Shown here in pieces: positions 8,551-16,545 of a DNA stretch of 64,000 bases. Source of the stretch: Mycolicibacterium neworleansense (lineage in GTDB: Bacteria > Actinomycetota > Actinomycetes > Mycobacteriales > Mycobacteriaceae); assembly GCF_001245615.1 (NCBI RefSeq), contig NZ_CWKH01000002.1, positions 1,612,001-1,676,000 of the forward strand, given 5' to 3'. The position numbers and the translations under genes were made by a program. The stretch's first letter is position 1. Each line of letters opens with the position of its first letter. The notes under the pieces were generated by a model. That model was given only the letters and a program-made list of their open reading frames with translations, was not told where the DNA came from and searched no databases.

Positions 8551-9294
8551 ATGACCGATCCACTCGCACCGCTGGTCGACCTGCCCGGTGTTTCTGCGGC
8601 CAGCGACGAGGCGCGTGAGGCCCTGGGCCGGGCGCATCGACACAAGTTCAATCTGCGCGGCTGGCCACAGACCGCGGCCGAGGCCGCTCTGCGTGCGGCC
8701 CGGGCCTCGGCTGTTCTCGACGGCGGGGCACTCCAGTTGTCGGCCGACGGTGAACCCGATCCGGTGACCGCGGGCGCCATCCGCGTCGCCGAAGCGCTCG
8801 AAGGGGGAGCCACTGCACTGGTAGGGGTGTGGCAGCGGGCCCCGATGCAGGCGCTGGCCCGGCTGCACGCGTTGGCCGCCGCGGACCTCACCGACGATGA
8901 GCACCTGGGCCGGCCGCGCACCGACGATCCCGACGTCGGCCGCCGCCTCGAGCTGCTCACCGAGATCCTGGCCGGCGGGTCAAAGGTTCCCGCTCCCGTG
9001 CTGGCTGCCGTCGCCCACGGCGAACTACTCAGCCTGGCTCCGTTCGGCACCGCCGACGGAGTGGTGGCCCGCGCGGTGTCACGCCTCGTGACGATCGCCA
9101 CCGGGCTGGACCCGCACGGTCTCGGAGTTCCCGAAGTGCACTGGATGCGGAAGTCGGGGGAGTACCGGGGTGCCGCACGGGGATTCGCCTCGGGTACGGC
9201 CGAGGGGCTGACTGCATGGCTGCTGCTGAGCAGTGAAGCCCTGAAGGGCGGCGCGCGGGAAGCTCTGCAGATCGCGCAGGCGGCGGCCGGCTGA
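8551..9294 (+). CDS. conserved actinobacterial protein (Rv3662c-like)
   Basis: This 247-residue soluble protein lies where Rv3662c lies in M. tuberculosis, between acs and the Ms1 RNA. It is almost entirely alpha-helical and Ala/Leu-rich. N-terminal RHKFNLRGWPQTAAEAALRA and repeated short helices give a faint resemblance to Fic-like helical proteins, but the Fic HxFx(D/E)GNGR signature is absent, so I make no enzymatic claim. Some databases call relatives oxidoreductase; no nucleotide-binding motif is visible. ATG at 8551 (MTDPLAPLVDLPG) is chosen over upstream starts because conservation seems to begin there. A small hairpin follows the stop. Confidence 0.8.
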   Translation: MTDPLAPLVDLPGVSAASDEAREALGRAHRHKFNLRGWPQTAAEAALRAARASAVLDGGALQLSADGEPDPVTAGAIRVAEALEGGATALVGVWQRAPMQALARLHALAAADLTDDEHLGRPRTDDPDVGRRLELLTEILAGGSKVPAPVLAAVAHGELLSLAPFGTADGVVARAVSRLVTIATGLDPHGLGVPEVHWMRKSGEYRGAARGFASGTAEGLTAWLLLSSEALKGGAREALQIAQAAAG

Positions 9295-9296
9295 GG

Positions 9297-9315
9297 TCCC
9301 CGACGCGGGGCTTTC
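9297..9315 (+). terminator. short hairpin after the 8551 gene
   Basis: A 5-bp GC stem (CCCCG, loop ACG, CGGGG) is followed by CTTTC three bases after the stop of the upstream gene. It is weak as an intrinsic terminator, but well placed to stop plus-strand reading into the oppositely transcribed Ms1 RNA. Confidence 0.4.
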
Positions 9316-9317
9316 AG

Positions 9318-9627
9318 CAAACGAAAGCGGGCGACGGTCCGAACTGAGTTCGGCTCGCCGCCCGCTAGCACGGATACCGGTTACCAAGCGTGCCAACGTG
9401 GGTTGCGTGGGTGGCCTCGGCGTCCTTGCAATGCGCTTCGGCTGCAACCCTACCCAAAGGGCCGTCGTAGCCGTCCGCTCTTTGCAATCACGCAGGCCCG
9501 CAACACTTTTGCCTATTCCGCGGCATGTGCTCCGCGTGGGTACCGGGACCCGTGCTGGGGAGCCTGGTTCGGGAGATCTAGCCTTCTCTTCCGGCTAGCT
9601 CTTGGCCTCATCCAAGCTTCCGTGGTT
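9318..9627 (-). ncRNA. ms1: Ms1 (MTS2823), 6S-like RNA binding core RNA polymerase
   Basis: Ms1 is a roughly 300-nt RNA that binds core RNA polymerase in mycobacteria and accumulates in stationary phase. Identification rests on synteny (between the Rv3661 and Rv3662c orthologues, on the Rv3661 strand, as in M. tuberculosis), on size, and on absence of a plausible gene here. Read on the minus strand, a -10-like TAGTAC at 9634-9639 precedes a 5' end near 9627 (AGGAACCACGGAAGC). The body is GC-rich with an A/G-rich internal stretch (GGAAGAGAAGG). A strong hairpin at 9326-9366 followed by TTCGTTT closes the 3' end. Both end points are estimates. Confidence 0.82.
9326..9366 (-). terminator. intrinsic terminator of Ms1
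   Basis: On the minus strand, an arm starting AGCGGGCGGCG pairs with one ending CGTCGCCCGCT across a 3-base loop. This gives about 19 pairs including wobbles, and the transcript then reads TTCGTTTGC. It lies where the 3' end of a 300-nt Ms1 should be. Confidence 0.75.
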
Positions 9628-9719
9628 CCTTTGTACTACGTGACCACGGTCACAGCAAGGGTGAAATGCACCCGACTTCTGATCGTTACGACAGGGTGTC
9701 AGCTACTACATCCGGTAGG

Positions 9720-10589
9720 TCAGGAAGTGAAGCGGCGCAACAGGGAATACGTCAACGCGCCGGCTGCCAGAGCGCTGATGCCGACGGCGGCCGTGGTCGC
9801 CACCGCGGCCCCCGACGGGGCCGGAATCCGGTCACGCAACGACACCGGCCTGGTGAACGTCAGCACCGGCCAGCCGCGGGAGGCAGCCTCCTTGCGCAGT
9901 CCCCGGTCCGGGTTGACCGCGGTCGGATGGCCCACGGATTCGAGCATCGGAATGTCGGTGATCGAATCGGAGTAGGCGTAGCAGTGGTCCAGCGCGTAGC
10001 CCTCGCGGGCGGCCAGGGCGCGGATCGCCTCGACCTTGCCCTCGCCGAAGCAGTAGAACGCGATCTCTCCGGTGTAGCGGCCGTCTTCGACCACCATGCG
10101 GGTGGCCATCGCGTGGGTGGCGCCGAGCGCCCTGGCGATCGGCGCGACGATCTCCTCGCCCGAGGCCGACACCACCACCACGTCGCGGCCGCACAGCTTG
10201 TGGTCGGCGATCAACTCGGCCGCCTCGGCGAACACGAGCGGGTCGACGATGTCGTGCAACGTCTCGCCGACGATCGACTTGACCTGTTCGACATCCCAGC
10301 CGGTGCACATGTTGGTGATGTAGCTGCGCATCCGGTCCATCTGGTCGTGGTCGGCGCCCGACATCAGGAACAGAAACTGGGCATACGTGGACTTGAGGAC
10401 GGTGCGCCGGTTCAGCAGACCCTGATTGAAGAAAGGTTTGCTGAAAGCAAGCGTGCTGGACTTGGCGATGACGGTTTTGTCGAGGTCAAAGAACGCTGCC
10501 GTGCGCACCGGCTGACCGTCGTGCGGCCCGGATTGCTGTGCGATCGACTCCCCGGCAGCACGATCGGAAGCGGTCACAGGCGCCAGCAT
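9720..10589 (-). CDS. HAD-IB family phosphatase (Rv3661-like, CicA/SerB-like)
   Basis: This 289-residue protein has a haloacid-dehalogenase phosphatase core. The first motif is AAFFDLDKTVIAKSS with the Asp nucleophile and general acid. Later motifs appear as VVVVSASGEEIVAPIA and YAYSDSITDIPMLESVG, whose Asp residues bind Mg. This is subfamily IB, related to SerB and CicA. A hydrophobic helix near the C-terminus (VATTAAVGISALAAGALTYS) suggests membrane anchoring, which is unusual for SerB itself. The physiological substrate is unknown. ATG at 10587-10589 is used. It sits between two sRNA genes, Ms1 downstream on its own strand and 6C upstream and divergent. Confidence 0.9.
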   Translation of the reverse strand: MLAPVTASDRAAGESIAQQSGPHDGQPVRTAAFFDLDKTVIAKSSTLAFSKPFFNQGLLNRRTVLKSTYAQFLFLMSGADHDQMDRMRSYITNMCTGWDVEQVKSIVGETLHDIVDPLVFAEAAELIADHKLCGRDVVVVSASGEEIVAPIARALGATHAMATRMVVEDGRYTGEIAFYCFGEGKVEAIRALAAREGYALDHCYAYSDSITDIPMLESVGHPTAVNPDRGLRKEAASRGWPVLTFTRPVSLRDRIPAPSGAAVATTAAVGISALAAGALTYSLLRRFTS

Positions 10590-10723
10590 AGAGGCAGGCG
10601 CACCCTCCTATCCGACTGCCAGTGCAAAATGGCAGTTCACGACACATTCTTTCGAACGCGACCGGGGAATCCCGCTCGGTAGCCCGTAGCGGCGTCTCTT
10701 GCATGTTTTGGCAGTTCCGTGTG

Positions 10724-10729
10724 TATAGT
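10724..10729 (+). promoter_or_regulatory. -10 box of the 6C RNA
   Basis: TATAGT matches the mycobacterial -10 consensus TANNNT. TTGCAT lies 19 bases upstream as a loosely spaced -35. A start near 10731-10736 would place the first 6C hairpin at the very 5' end of the RNA. Confidence 0.6.
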
Positions 10730-10730
10730 G

Positions 10731-10832
10731 AGCATTACTCGGCTTATGCCGAGGGTGTATCAGCCCGACCCCCCGGGGCTGATACACGACGACCTCCGCC
10801 TCCTCCCCCCCTGGCGGGGGTCGTCCCTTTTC
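10731..10832 (+). ncRNA. 6C small RNA (B11, ncRv13660c-like)
   Basis: 6C RNA is an actinobacterial sRNA with two hairpins whose loops each carry six or more cytosines; it represses targets by pairing C-rich loops to G-rich sites near ribosome-binding sites. Here stem 1 pairs 10755-10766 (GTGTATCAGCCC) with 10776-10787 and exposes exactly six C at 10769-10774. Stem 2 pairs 10788-10800 (GACGACCTCCGCC) with 10813-10825 through one wobble and exposes seven C at 10805-10811. CCCTTTTCT follows as terminator. A small hairpin (CTCGGC, loop TTAT, GCCGAG) precedes them. Position and strand, upstream of ssd and divergent from the Rv3661 orthologue, match B11. Confidence 0.92.
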
Positions 10833-12644
10833 TGGGGTAAAAATCCCCGGCCGTTCGGCCCCGTACGTTGCGGAACCGTATTTTCAGTGCGTCGCCGGGT
10901 GTGTTCTCGGCCCGGAATTGATCCACAGGCCCGACTTCATCCACAATCCGCGAATTGGTGATGGTGCCCGCCCCGGGGTTGCCCGCAGGGTGGGCATATG
11001 GCCATCTCGCGCAGCGCGCGCACCCCGACCGGCACCGTGCTGGCCCTTATCGGCGACCCACTGCTGCGCGAGGACGTATCCCGGGTGGCCGCTGCCGCCG
11101 GCGTCGGTCTCGTCCTGGTCGACGAACCTTCGGGGCGCAAGGCCTGGATGGCGGCGGCCGCGGTGCTGCTCGATGCCCCGGCCGCGCAGCAATGCGCCGG
11201 CCGGGCGCTGCCCCGGCGCGCCCGGGTGATCCTGATCGGGCATGACGATCCGTGCTCGGCCGACTGGCAGGCCGCGATCTGCGTCGGCGCGCAGCAGGTG
11301 GTGACGCTACCCGCGCAGGATGCCGACCTCGTGGCGGCGCTGTCGGAAGCCGCCTGCCACGACGATGCGGGCAGGGGGCCGGCGGTGGCGGTAATCGGAG
11401 CCAGGGGAGGTGCTGGGGCCACGGTGTTCGCGGTGGCACTGGCGCAGTCGGCCCCGGATGCGCTGCTCGTCGAGGCCGATCCGTGGAGCGGCGGGATCGA
11501 CCTGGTGGTGGGCAGTGAGGATGTGGCCGGCCTGCGCTGGCCGGATCTGGCGCTGCAGGGCGGCCGGGTGGGTTACCCGGCGTTGCGCGACGCGCTGCCC
11601 CGGCGCGACGGGGTCAGCGTGCTGTCCAGCGGACGGTCCGGTGCCGACATCGAGGCGGGGCCGCTGGGCGCGGTGATCGACGCGGGGTGCCGTGGCGGCG
11701 TCACCGTCGTGTGCGACGTGCCCCGGCGCGCCACTGCAGCCGCCGAAACCGCTTTGGACGCAGCCGATCTGGTGGTCCTGGTGACGCCTGCCGACGTGCG
11801 GTCATGCACCGCGGCGGCAGCTGCGCGGCCGTGGGTGCTGGCCTGTAATCCGAACACCGGCGTGGTGGTGCGTGGTCCATCGCCCGGTGGGCTGCGGGCA
11901 GCCGAGGTGGCCCGCATCGTGGACCTTCCGCTGCTTGCCGCGATGCGACCACACTCCGGCCTCGCCGAGGTCCTGGAGCGTGGCGGGTTGCTGGCGGGGC
12001 GCCGGCTCGACGAGGCTCAGCCCTGGGTGGACGGCCAGCTCACCGGTATCGGTCCGTTCACGGTGCGTCTGCACGCGGTACTGCCTCCGGTCGCGGCCGC
12101 GGGCACCTGCCTGTCGCTGCGGGTGTTGCGTCCGGCCGGCCATGATCTCGACGCCCTCATCCGGTCCGGCACGATCCCGCCGCAGGCCGCGGACCTGGTG
12201 CGCGCGGTCATCCGGGCCAGGCTGGCCTTCCTGATCTCGGGCGGCACCGGGTGCGGCAAGACCACTCTGCTGGCTGCGGCGCTCGGGGCAGTCGACGCAC
12301 ACGAACGCATCGTGTGTGTCGAGGACGCCGCCGAACTGGCCCCGCCGCACCCACATCTGGTCAAGCTGGTGGCCCGGGGTGCCAACGTCGAAGGTGTCGG
12401 TGAGGTCACCGTGCGCGACCTGGTCCGGCAGGCGCTGCGCATGCGGCCCGACCGCATCGTCGTCGGCGAGGTTCGCGGGGCCGAGGTGGTCGACCTGCTG
12501 GCCGCGCTCAACACCGGTCATGACGGCGGTGCGGGCACCGTGCACGCCAACAGCCCGGCGGAGGTGCCGGCCCGGTTGGAGGCGCTCGGCGCGCTGGGCG
12601 GTTTGGACCGCGCCGCATTGATCAGTCAGCTGGCGGCGGCCGTG

Positions 12645-12654
12645 TTATCTGTAG
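12645..12654 (+). repeat. left-end repeat TTATCTGTAG, outer copy
   Basis: TTATCTGTAG begins at the insertion junction. With the G at 12644 it matches the reverse complement of the right end (GTTATCAGTAG) at 10 of 11 positions. A second identical copy lies 80 bases inward at 12725-12734. Such subterminal repeats are candidate recombinase binding sites. Confidence 0.6.
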
Positions 12655-12724
12655 GTCGGTTGCGGGTGTCCTCGACTGTCGCTGACGGTGATCGGGATGG
12701 TGTTTGCGACCGTGGGCGACATGC

Positions 12725-12734
12725 TTATCTGTAG
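12725..12734 (+). repeat. left-end repeat TTATCTGTAG, inner copy
   Basis: This is an exact copy of the outer left-end 10-mer, in the same orientation. Its last three bases provide the TAG that ends the truncated Ssd-TadA reading frame. Confidence 0.6.
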
Positions 12735-12833
12735 TGCTGTACTCGATGATCTGCGCTCTGCGGGGCGGGTTTTGGCGGATCGGTGTGAATCGGGAATGCC
12801 GCGTGTGACTGTGGTTGAAATTTCTTAGCGCTG

Positions 12834-15800
12834 TCAGGTTGTGGCGGTGGCTGGTTGTGGTGTTGGTGTGGGGTGTGTTGTGGGTGTGGTGGGGCGTTGT
12901 GGCCACCAGCTGGCTTGGCGGAGCAGGGTGGCGATGGCTGGGACGGTGAGGGTGCGTACGAGGAAGGTGTCCAGCAGTAGTCCGCAGCCGATGATGAGTC
13001 CGGTTTGGATCATGATGGCTACCGATCCGATCATCAGGCCGAACATGCTGGCTGCGAAGATGAGGCCGGCGGAGGTGATGACTGAGCCGGTGGTGGCTAC
13101 GGTGCGCAGCACGCCGACGCGGATGTTGTGGGTGGATTCTTCGCGGAGTCGGGATACGAGCAGCATGTTGTAGTCGGCGCCGACGGCGACGAGGATGATG
13201 AACGCTAGTAGTGGTACGGGCCAAGCGATTTGGTGGCCGAGGATCCATTGGAAGACGATGACTCCGATACCGAGTGAGGCCAGGTAGTTCAGCACGACGG
13301 TGCCCAGCAGATATAGCGGGGCGATCAGGGCGCGTAGCAGGGCGATGAGGATGAGTCCGACAATGACCAGGGTGGCGATGGCCAGTTGGGTGAAGTCGGA
13401 TGAGAGCAGGCGTTGGATGTCGGAGTTGACGGCGGGGAATCCGGCGACCGAGACGGTGGCGTGGTCCAGGGAGGTGTTGGGGCGTGCGGTGTTGGCGACG
13501 TCGGTGATCTGGCGGGCCAGGTTCATCGCCTCGCCGCTGTAGGGGTCGGTGTTGGTGTCGATGGCGAAGCGGGCGGTTTTGCCGTCGGGTGAGAGGAAGT
13601 GTTTGGCGACGTCGGCGAATTGGCGGTTGTCGAAGGCTTCGGGGGGCAGGTAGAAGCCGGTGGCGGCATCGGATCCGGCGGTGGCGCGGGCGGAGTTTTG
13701 CAGTTGGGCCGCGATTTGACTCATCCCGGACAGCATTTGGATGTTGCTGTCGGCCAGGGTGTGCACGCCGGTGGCCAGGGCGCGTGCGCCGGAGGCCAGT
13801 TGGCTGATGCCGTGTTGGAGTCGGCCGATGTTGGCGGTCAGGTTTTCGGGGTTGCCGAGGGTTTTGAAGGCGTTGTTCATGGTGGCCACGGTGTGTTGCA
13901 CTTCGGTGAGGGTGCCGGTGACGGTGGCGTTGGTGGCCGGGTTGTACTGGTCGCCCAGGGTGGCGAGTTGGGTGAAGAATCCGTTGTCGCGCAGGGTGGT
14001 CAGGATACTGACCTGGTCGCGGATCTGGGTGCATTGCGGGGTGGTGATACACCACGGTGAGGTGTTGAGTGCGGTGACGAGCGGGTCGAGGGCGGCGATG
14101 GCGGTCTGGGCGCGTTCGGCCAGGGGTCGGATGCCGGGGCCGGCTTGGATGGCGGTGTCGACCTCGGGTGCGGTGGCTGAGAGTTGTTGCAGCAGCGGGC
14201 CGAAGCGCTGCATGTTCTCACCGGCGGCGCCGGCTTGGGTGAGTACACCGCCCAGGGGGGTGAGCGCGGTGCGCACGGTGGTGTCGAGTTGGGCCAGGCC
14301 GTCGGCGAGTTGGTCGGCGCCGTGGGTGAGCTTGTCCAGGTCGGTGCGCCGGTCGTTGCCCTGGGCGACCGAGTCGGCCATCTTGTCGCCGATTTGTCCG
14401 TTCTGCCAGGACAGTTGGGCTTGGTCGAGGCGTTGCCCGGCCGGTCGGGTGATCCCGGAAACACGTGTCACGGCCGGGATTTGGGCGATGCGTGAGGCCA
14501 TCTCGTCGAGGTCGGCCAGGCCTTTGCCGGTGCGCATGTCGGTCGGGTTTTCCACGACGAGGAATTCGGTGATGACGACGTCTTTGGGGAAATGGCGGTC
14601 CAGCAGCTGATAGCCCTGGTTGCTGGCGGTGGTGGGGGGTTGTCCTTGGCGGTCGTCGTAGCTGATGGTCATGGTCGCCGCGGCCGCTGACAGTGCCACC
14701 AGGATGGTCAGGCTGATGACCAGCAGCGGCACCGGGCGACGCACCACGGCCACGGCCACGCTGTTCCAGTAGCGGCGGGTGCGGTCGGGTTTGGGTTCGC
14801 CGATGCCGCGGGTGGCCGCCAGCGCCAGCACCGGCGGCAGCAGGGTCACGGTGGCGGCGAATCCGACTGCCACGGCGACCGCGCAGGCCGGACCGAGGCC
14901 GGCGAACACACTCAAGGTGGCGAACACCATGGCCAGAAAGGCCAGGGCCACGGTGCCCGCCGAGGCCAGGATGACTCGGCCGATGCTGGCGGTGGCCGCG
15001 ATGACCGCCTGCTCGGCGGGCACCTGGGCGCGGCGTTGTTCGTGGTAGCGGCTGATCAGAAACACGGTGTAGTCGGTGCCGGCGCCGAGCAGGATCGCGG
15101 TCATGAACGCCACGGTGAACTGCGAGACCGGCATGCCGATTTCCCCCAGGGCAGAGAGCACCCCACGCCCGACGGCCAGGCTGATCCCGATCACCAGCAG
15201 CGGCAGCAGCGCGGTGAACACCGACCGGTACACGATCAGCAGGATCAGCGCGATCAGCCCGGCGGTGGCGATCGAAATGAACACCAGGTCGTGCTCGGCT
15301 GAGGCGATCTGATCGGCGAACGTGGCCGGTGGCCCTGTCACATAGGCCGTGGTGGACGTGTTGGCGAATGCCGTGTCGGTGAGATCGCGCACGGCTTGCA
15401 CGGATTCGGCCGCGGTGGGATCACCGAGCGTGCCGGCCACCCCGACCGGCAGATACCAGGCCTTGCCGTCACCGCTGACCGCCTGGGTTCTGGTGACCGG
15501 GTCGGCCAGCAGATCCTGGACCAGCAGGACATGGTCGTGATCGGCGCGCAACCGCCCCACCAGATCCTGATAGCGCAGCTGATTATCGGGGGTCAGACCG
15601 GCCGGGTCTTGCATCGCGACGAACAGCATCGTCTTGGAGCCCTGCTCACCGAACGCCTCACTCATGCGGTCCACGGTCTGAAACGAGGGCACATCACGCG
15701 GGATCAGATCGACCGACTGTTGGCGCACCACCGTCTCCAGCTGCGGGAACAGCAGCGCCAGCACCACCGCGGCCGCGATCCATCCACCGATCACCAATGC

Positions 15801-15920
15801 CTTGTGGCCCACCGTGAACGCCGCGAGCCGACCCAACCGGGCGCTGTATTCCGAAGATCCGGACAGATCGACGCCGCGCCGGCCACGGGAAGGCCCAGCA
15901 TCTCCGGTTCGATCGCCCAT
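12834..15920 (-). CDS. MMPL/RND family transporter (transposon cargo)
   Basis: This 1028-residue MmpL-type transporter has two sets of transmembrane helices separated by large extracytoplasmic loops; the family exports lipids, siderophores or drugs using proton motive force. The first set includes GIPMPVSQF-type helices and the signature LLGAGTDYTVFLISRYHE; the second has VAVGADYNMLLVSRLREE. The Asp-Tyr pairs are the proton relay in this family. The second loop (about residues 420-700) contains long coiled-coil-like stretches rich in Gln, Ala and Leu. ATG at 15918-15920 is chosen because GGGAGG lies 7 bases upstream; GTG and TTG alternatives are close. No MmpS partner is present. An imperfect 29-bp palindrome lies upstream at 15944-15972, so TetR control is likely. 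Confidence 0.9.
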   Translation of the reverse strand: MGDRTGDAGPSRGRRGVDLSGSSEYSARLGRLAAFTVGHKALVIGGWIAAAVVLALLFPQLETVVRQQSVDLIPRDVPSFQTVDRMSEAFGEQGSKTMLFVAMQDPAGLTPDNQLRYQDLVGRLRADHDHVLLVQDLLADPVTRTQAVSGDGKAWYLPVGVAGTLGDPTAAESVQAVRDLTDTAFANTSTTAYVTGPPATFADQIASAEHDLVFISIATAGLIALILLIVYRSVFTALLPLLVIGISLAVGRGVLSALGEIGMPVSQFTVAFMTAILLGAGTDYTVFLISRYHEQRRAQVPAEQAVIAATASIGRVILASAGTVALAFLAMVFATLSVFAGLGPACAVAVAVGFAATVTLLPPVLALAATRGIGEPKPDRTRRYWNSVAVAVVRRPVPLLVISLTILVALSAAAATMTISYDDRQGQPPTTASNQGYQLLDRHFPKDVVITEFLVVENPTDMRTGKGLADLDEMASRIAQIPAVTRVSGITRPAGQRLDQAQLSWQNGQIGDKMADSVAQGNDRRTDLDKLTHGADQLADGLAQLDTTVRTALTPLGGVLTQAGAAGENMQRFGPLLQQLSATAPEVDTAIQAGPGIRPLAERAQTAIAALDPLVTALNTSPWCITTPQCTQIRDQVSILTTLRDNGFFTQLATLGDQYNPATNATVTGTLTEVQHTVATMNNAFKTLGNPENLTANIGRLQHGISQLASGARALATGVHTLADSNIQMLSGMSQIAAQLQNSARATAGSDAATGFYLPPEAFDNRQFADVAKHFLSPDGKTARFAIDTNTDPYSGEAMNLARQITDVANTARPNTSLDHATVSVAGFPAVNSDIQRLLSSDFTQLAIATLVIVGLILIALLRALIAPLYLLGTVVLNYLASLGIGVIVFQWILGHQIAWPVPLLAFIILVAVGADYNMLLVSRLREESTHNIRVGVLRTVATTGSVITSAGLIFAASMFGLMIGSVAIMIQTGLIIGCGLLLDTFLVRTLTVPAIATLLRQASWWPQRPTTPTTHPTPTPQPATATT

Positions 15921-15943
15921 CCCCACGCCTCCCAAGAAACGAA

Positions 15944-15972
15944 ACTATCGGTATCGCTACGATACTAATAGT
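15944..15972. promoter_or_regulatory. probable TetR operator A (MMPL promoter)
   Basis: This 29-bp imperfect palindrome has outer arms ACTAT/ATAGT and inner arms GTATCG/CGATAC around CTA. It lies 24 bases upstream of the MMPL start. The same GTATCG/CGATAC half-sites recur in operator B at 16525, and ACTATCGGTA recurs near 17737 in operator C, so one repressor may act at all three. Confidence 0.65.
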
Positions 15973-16044
15973 CCCACACGAGGATCGGAAGGGCCGCGCC
16001 GACCTTTCGGGCCATGGTTGCGGCTGGGCGCGGTGGGGGGTGAA

Positions 16045-16470
16045 TTAACTTGCGGTGTCCTCAGATTCGTCGTCGGGCAGGTCGTGGCGCACCACCCGCA
16101 CCCGCCCGCGGGGCAGGCATGCCATGTAGCCGTGGCGTTTGCCGTAGAGCTCCCAGGAGGTCGCGGCCTCCTGGGGGGCGACATCGATGCGATGCCCGCG
16201 GGAAAAACCCAGGTGCAACCCGCCGCCCTCGTCGCACCACGCCCCCGTGCACACCGCGCCGGCCAGGTCCAGCAACGGACGCTGCTGGACCGAGACGTTG
16301 CCCGGGTCGATGAGGACCTGCTCTTCGGGATAAGACGATCCGATCGGCGGCAGGGTCAGCCGGATCGGGGTGGCGATCACCAATTCGTTGTAATCGTCGA
16401 GGTCGAGCACCAATCCGTCGCGCAACGAGACACGCTGAACGGTGCACCGCTCGATCCAGGGGGTATGCAT
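16045..16470 (-). CDS. DUF6188-like hypothetical protein (transposon cargo)
   Basis: The 141-residue soluble product is rich in beta-strand-like stretches (SLRDGLVLDLDDYNELVIA) and ends WELYGKRHGYMACLPRGRVR, a pattern I associate with the mycobacterial DUF6188 family; function is unknown. There is no signal peptide or membrane segment. ATG at 16468-16470 begins MHTPWIERCTV. It lies between the MMPL gene and the first TetR gene on the same strand. Operator B (16525-16545) is upstream and AT-rich ACTAGTATC sequence lies close by, so it is probably co-regulated with the pump. It may be a small cytoplasmic accessory of the pump regulon; that is inference from position only. Confidence 0.65.
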   Translation of the reverse strand: MHTPWIERCTVQRVSLRDGLVLDLDDYNELVIATPIRLTLPPIGSSYPEEQVLIDPGNVSVQQRPLLDLAGAVCTGAWCDEGGGLHLGFSRGHRIDVAPQEAATSWELYGKRHGYMACLPRGRVRVVRHDLPDDESEDTAS

Positions 16471-16516
16471 GCCCGGCTCCCTTCGACACGTCGTTGTGTC
16501 GCTTTATGGTACTGGG

Positions 16517-16545
16517 AGTAGCGCAGCGATACTACTAGTATCGCT
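16517..16545. promoter_or_regulatory. probable TetR operator B
   Basis: Perfect 8-bp arms AGCGATAC (16525-16532) and GTATCGCT (16538-16545) flank TACTA. The left part, AGTAGCGCAGCGA at 16517-16529, recurs exactly in inverted orientation at 17727-17739 in operator C. It overlaps the last codon of the TetR1 gene and lies upstream of the DUF6188-like gene. Confidence 0.68.

Larger units (their letters stand above)
10998..12734 (+). pseudogene. ssd: in-frame fusion of ssd (Rv3660c) to tadA (Rv3659c), 3'-truncated by the transposon
   Basis: Residues 1 to about 330 are the septum-site protein Ssd, a MinD/CpaE-like ATPase relative with AVIGARGGAGATVFAVALAQ and LLVEADPWSGGIDLV. At about position 11990, Ssd sequence (LAEVLERGG) passes without a frame break into the middle of the TadA secretion ATPase (LAGRRLDEAQPWVDGQLTG). 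The last Ssd residues and roughly the first 120 residues of TadA are missing. TadA motifs remain: Walker A SGGTGCGKTTLLAA, Walker B MRPDRIVVGEVRG and NTGHDGGAGTVHAN. After AALISQLAAAV, transposon sequence adds 30 foreign codons to TAG at 12734. The rest of tadA is at 24490. The N-terminal ATPase part could still be made. Confidence 0.85.

Noticed and set aside
8551..9294. Fic-domain toxin call for the Rv3662c-like protein
   Set aside because: The HxFx(D/E)GNGR signature is missing.
9403..10682. plus-strand frames across the Ms1 region and HAD gene
   Set aside because: They lie over Ms1 or antisense to the HAD phosphatase; no ribosome-binding site or domain.
12622..14055. 477-codon minus-strand frame rich in His, Arg and Pro
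   Set aside because: It overlaps the MMPL gene on the same strand in another frame and has the low-complexity composition of a high-GC shadow.
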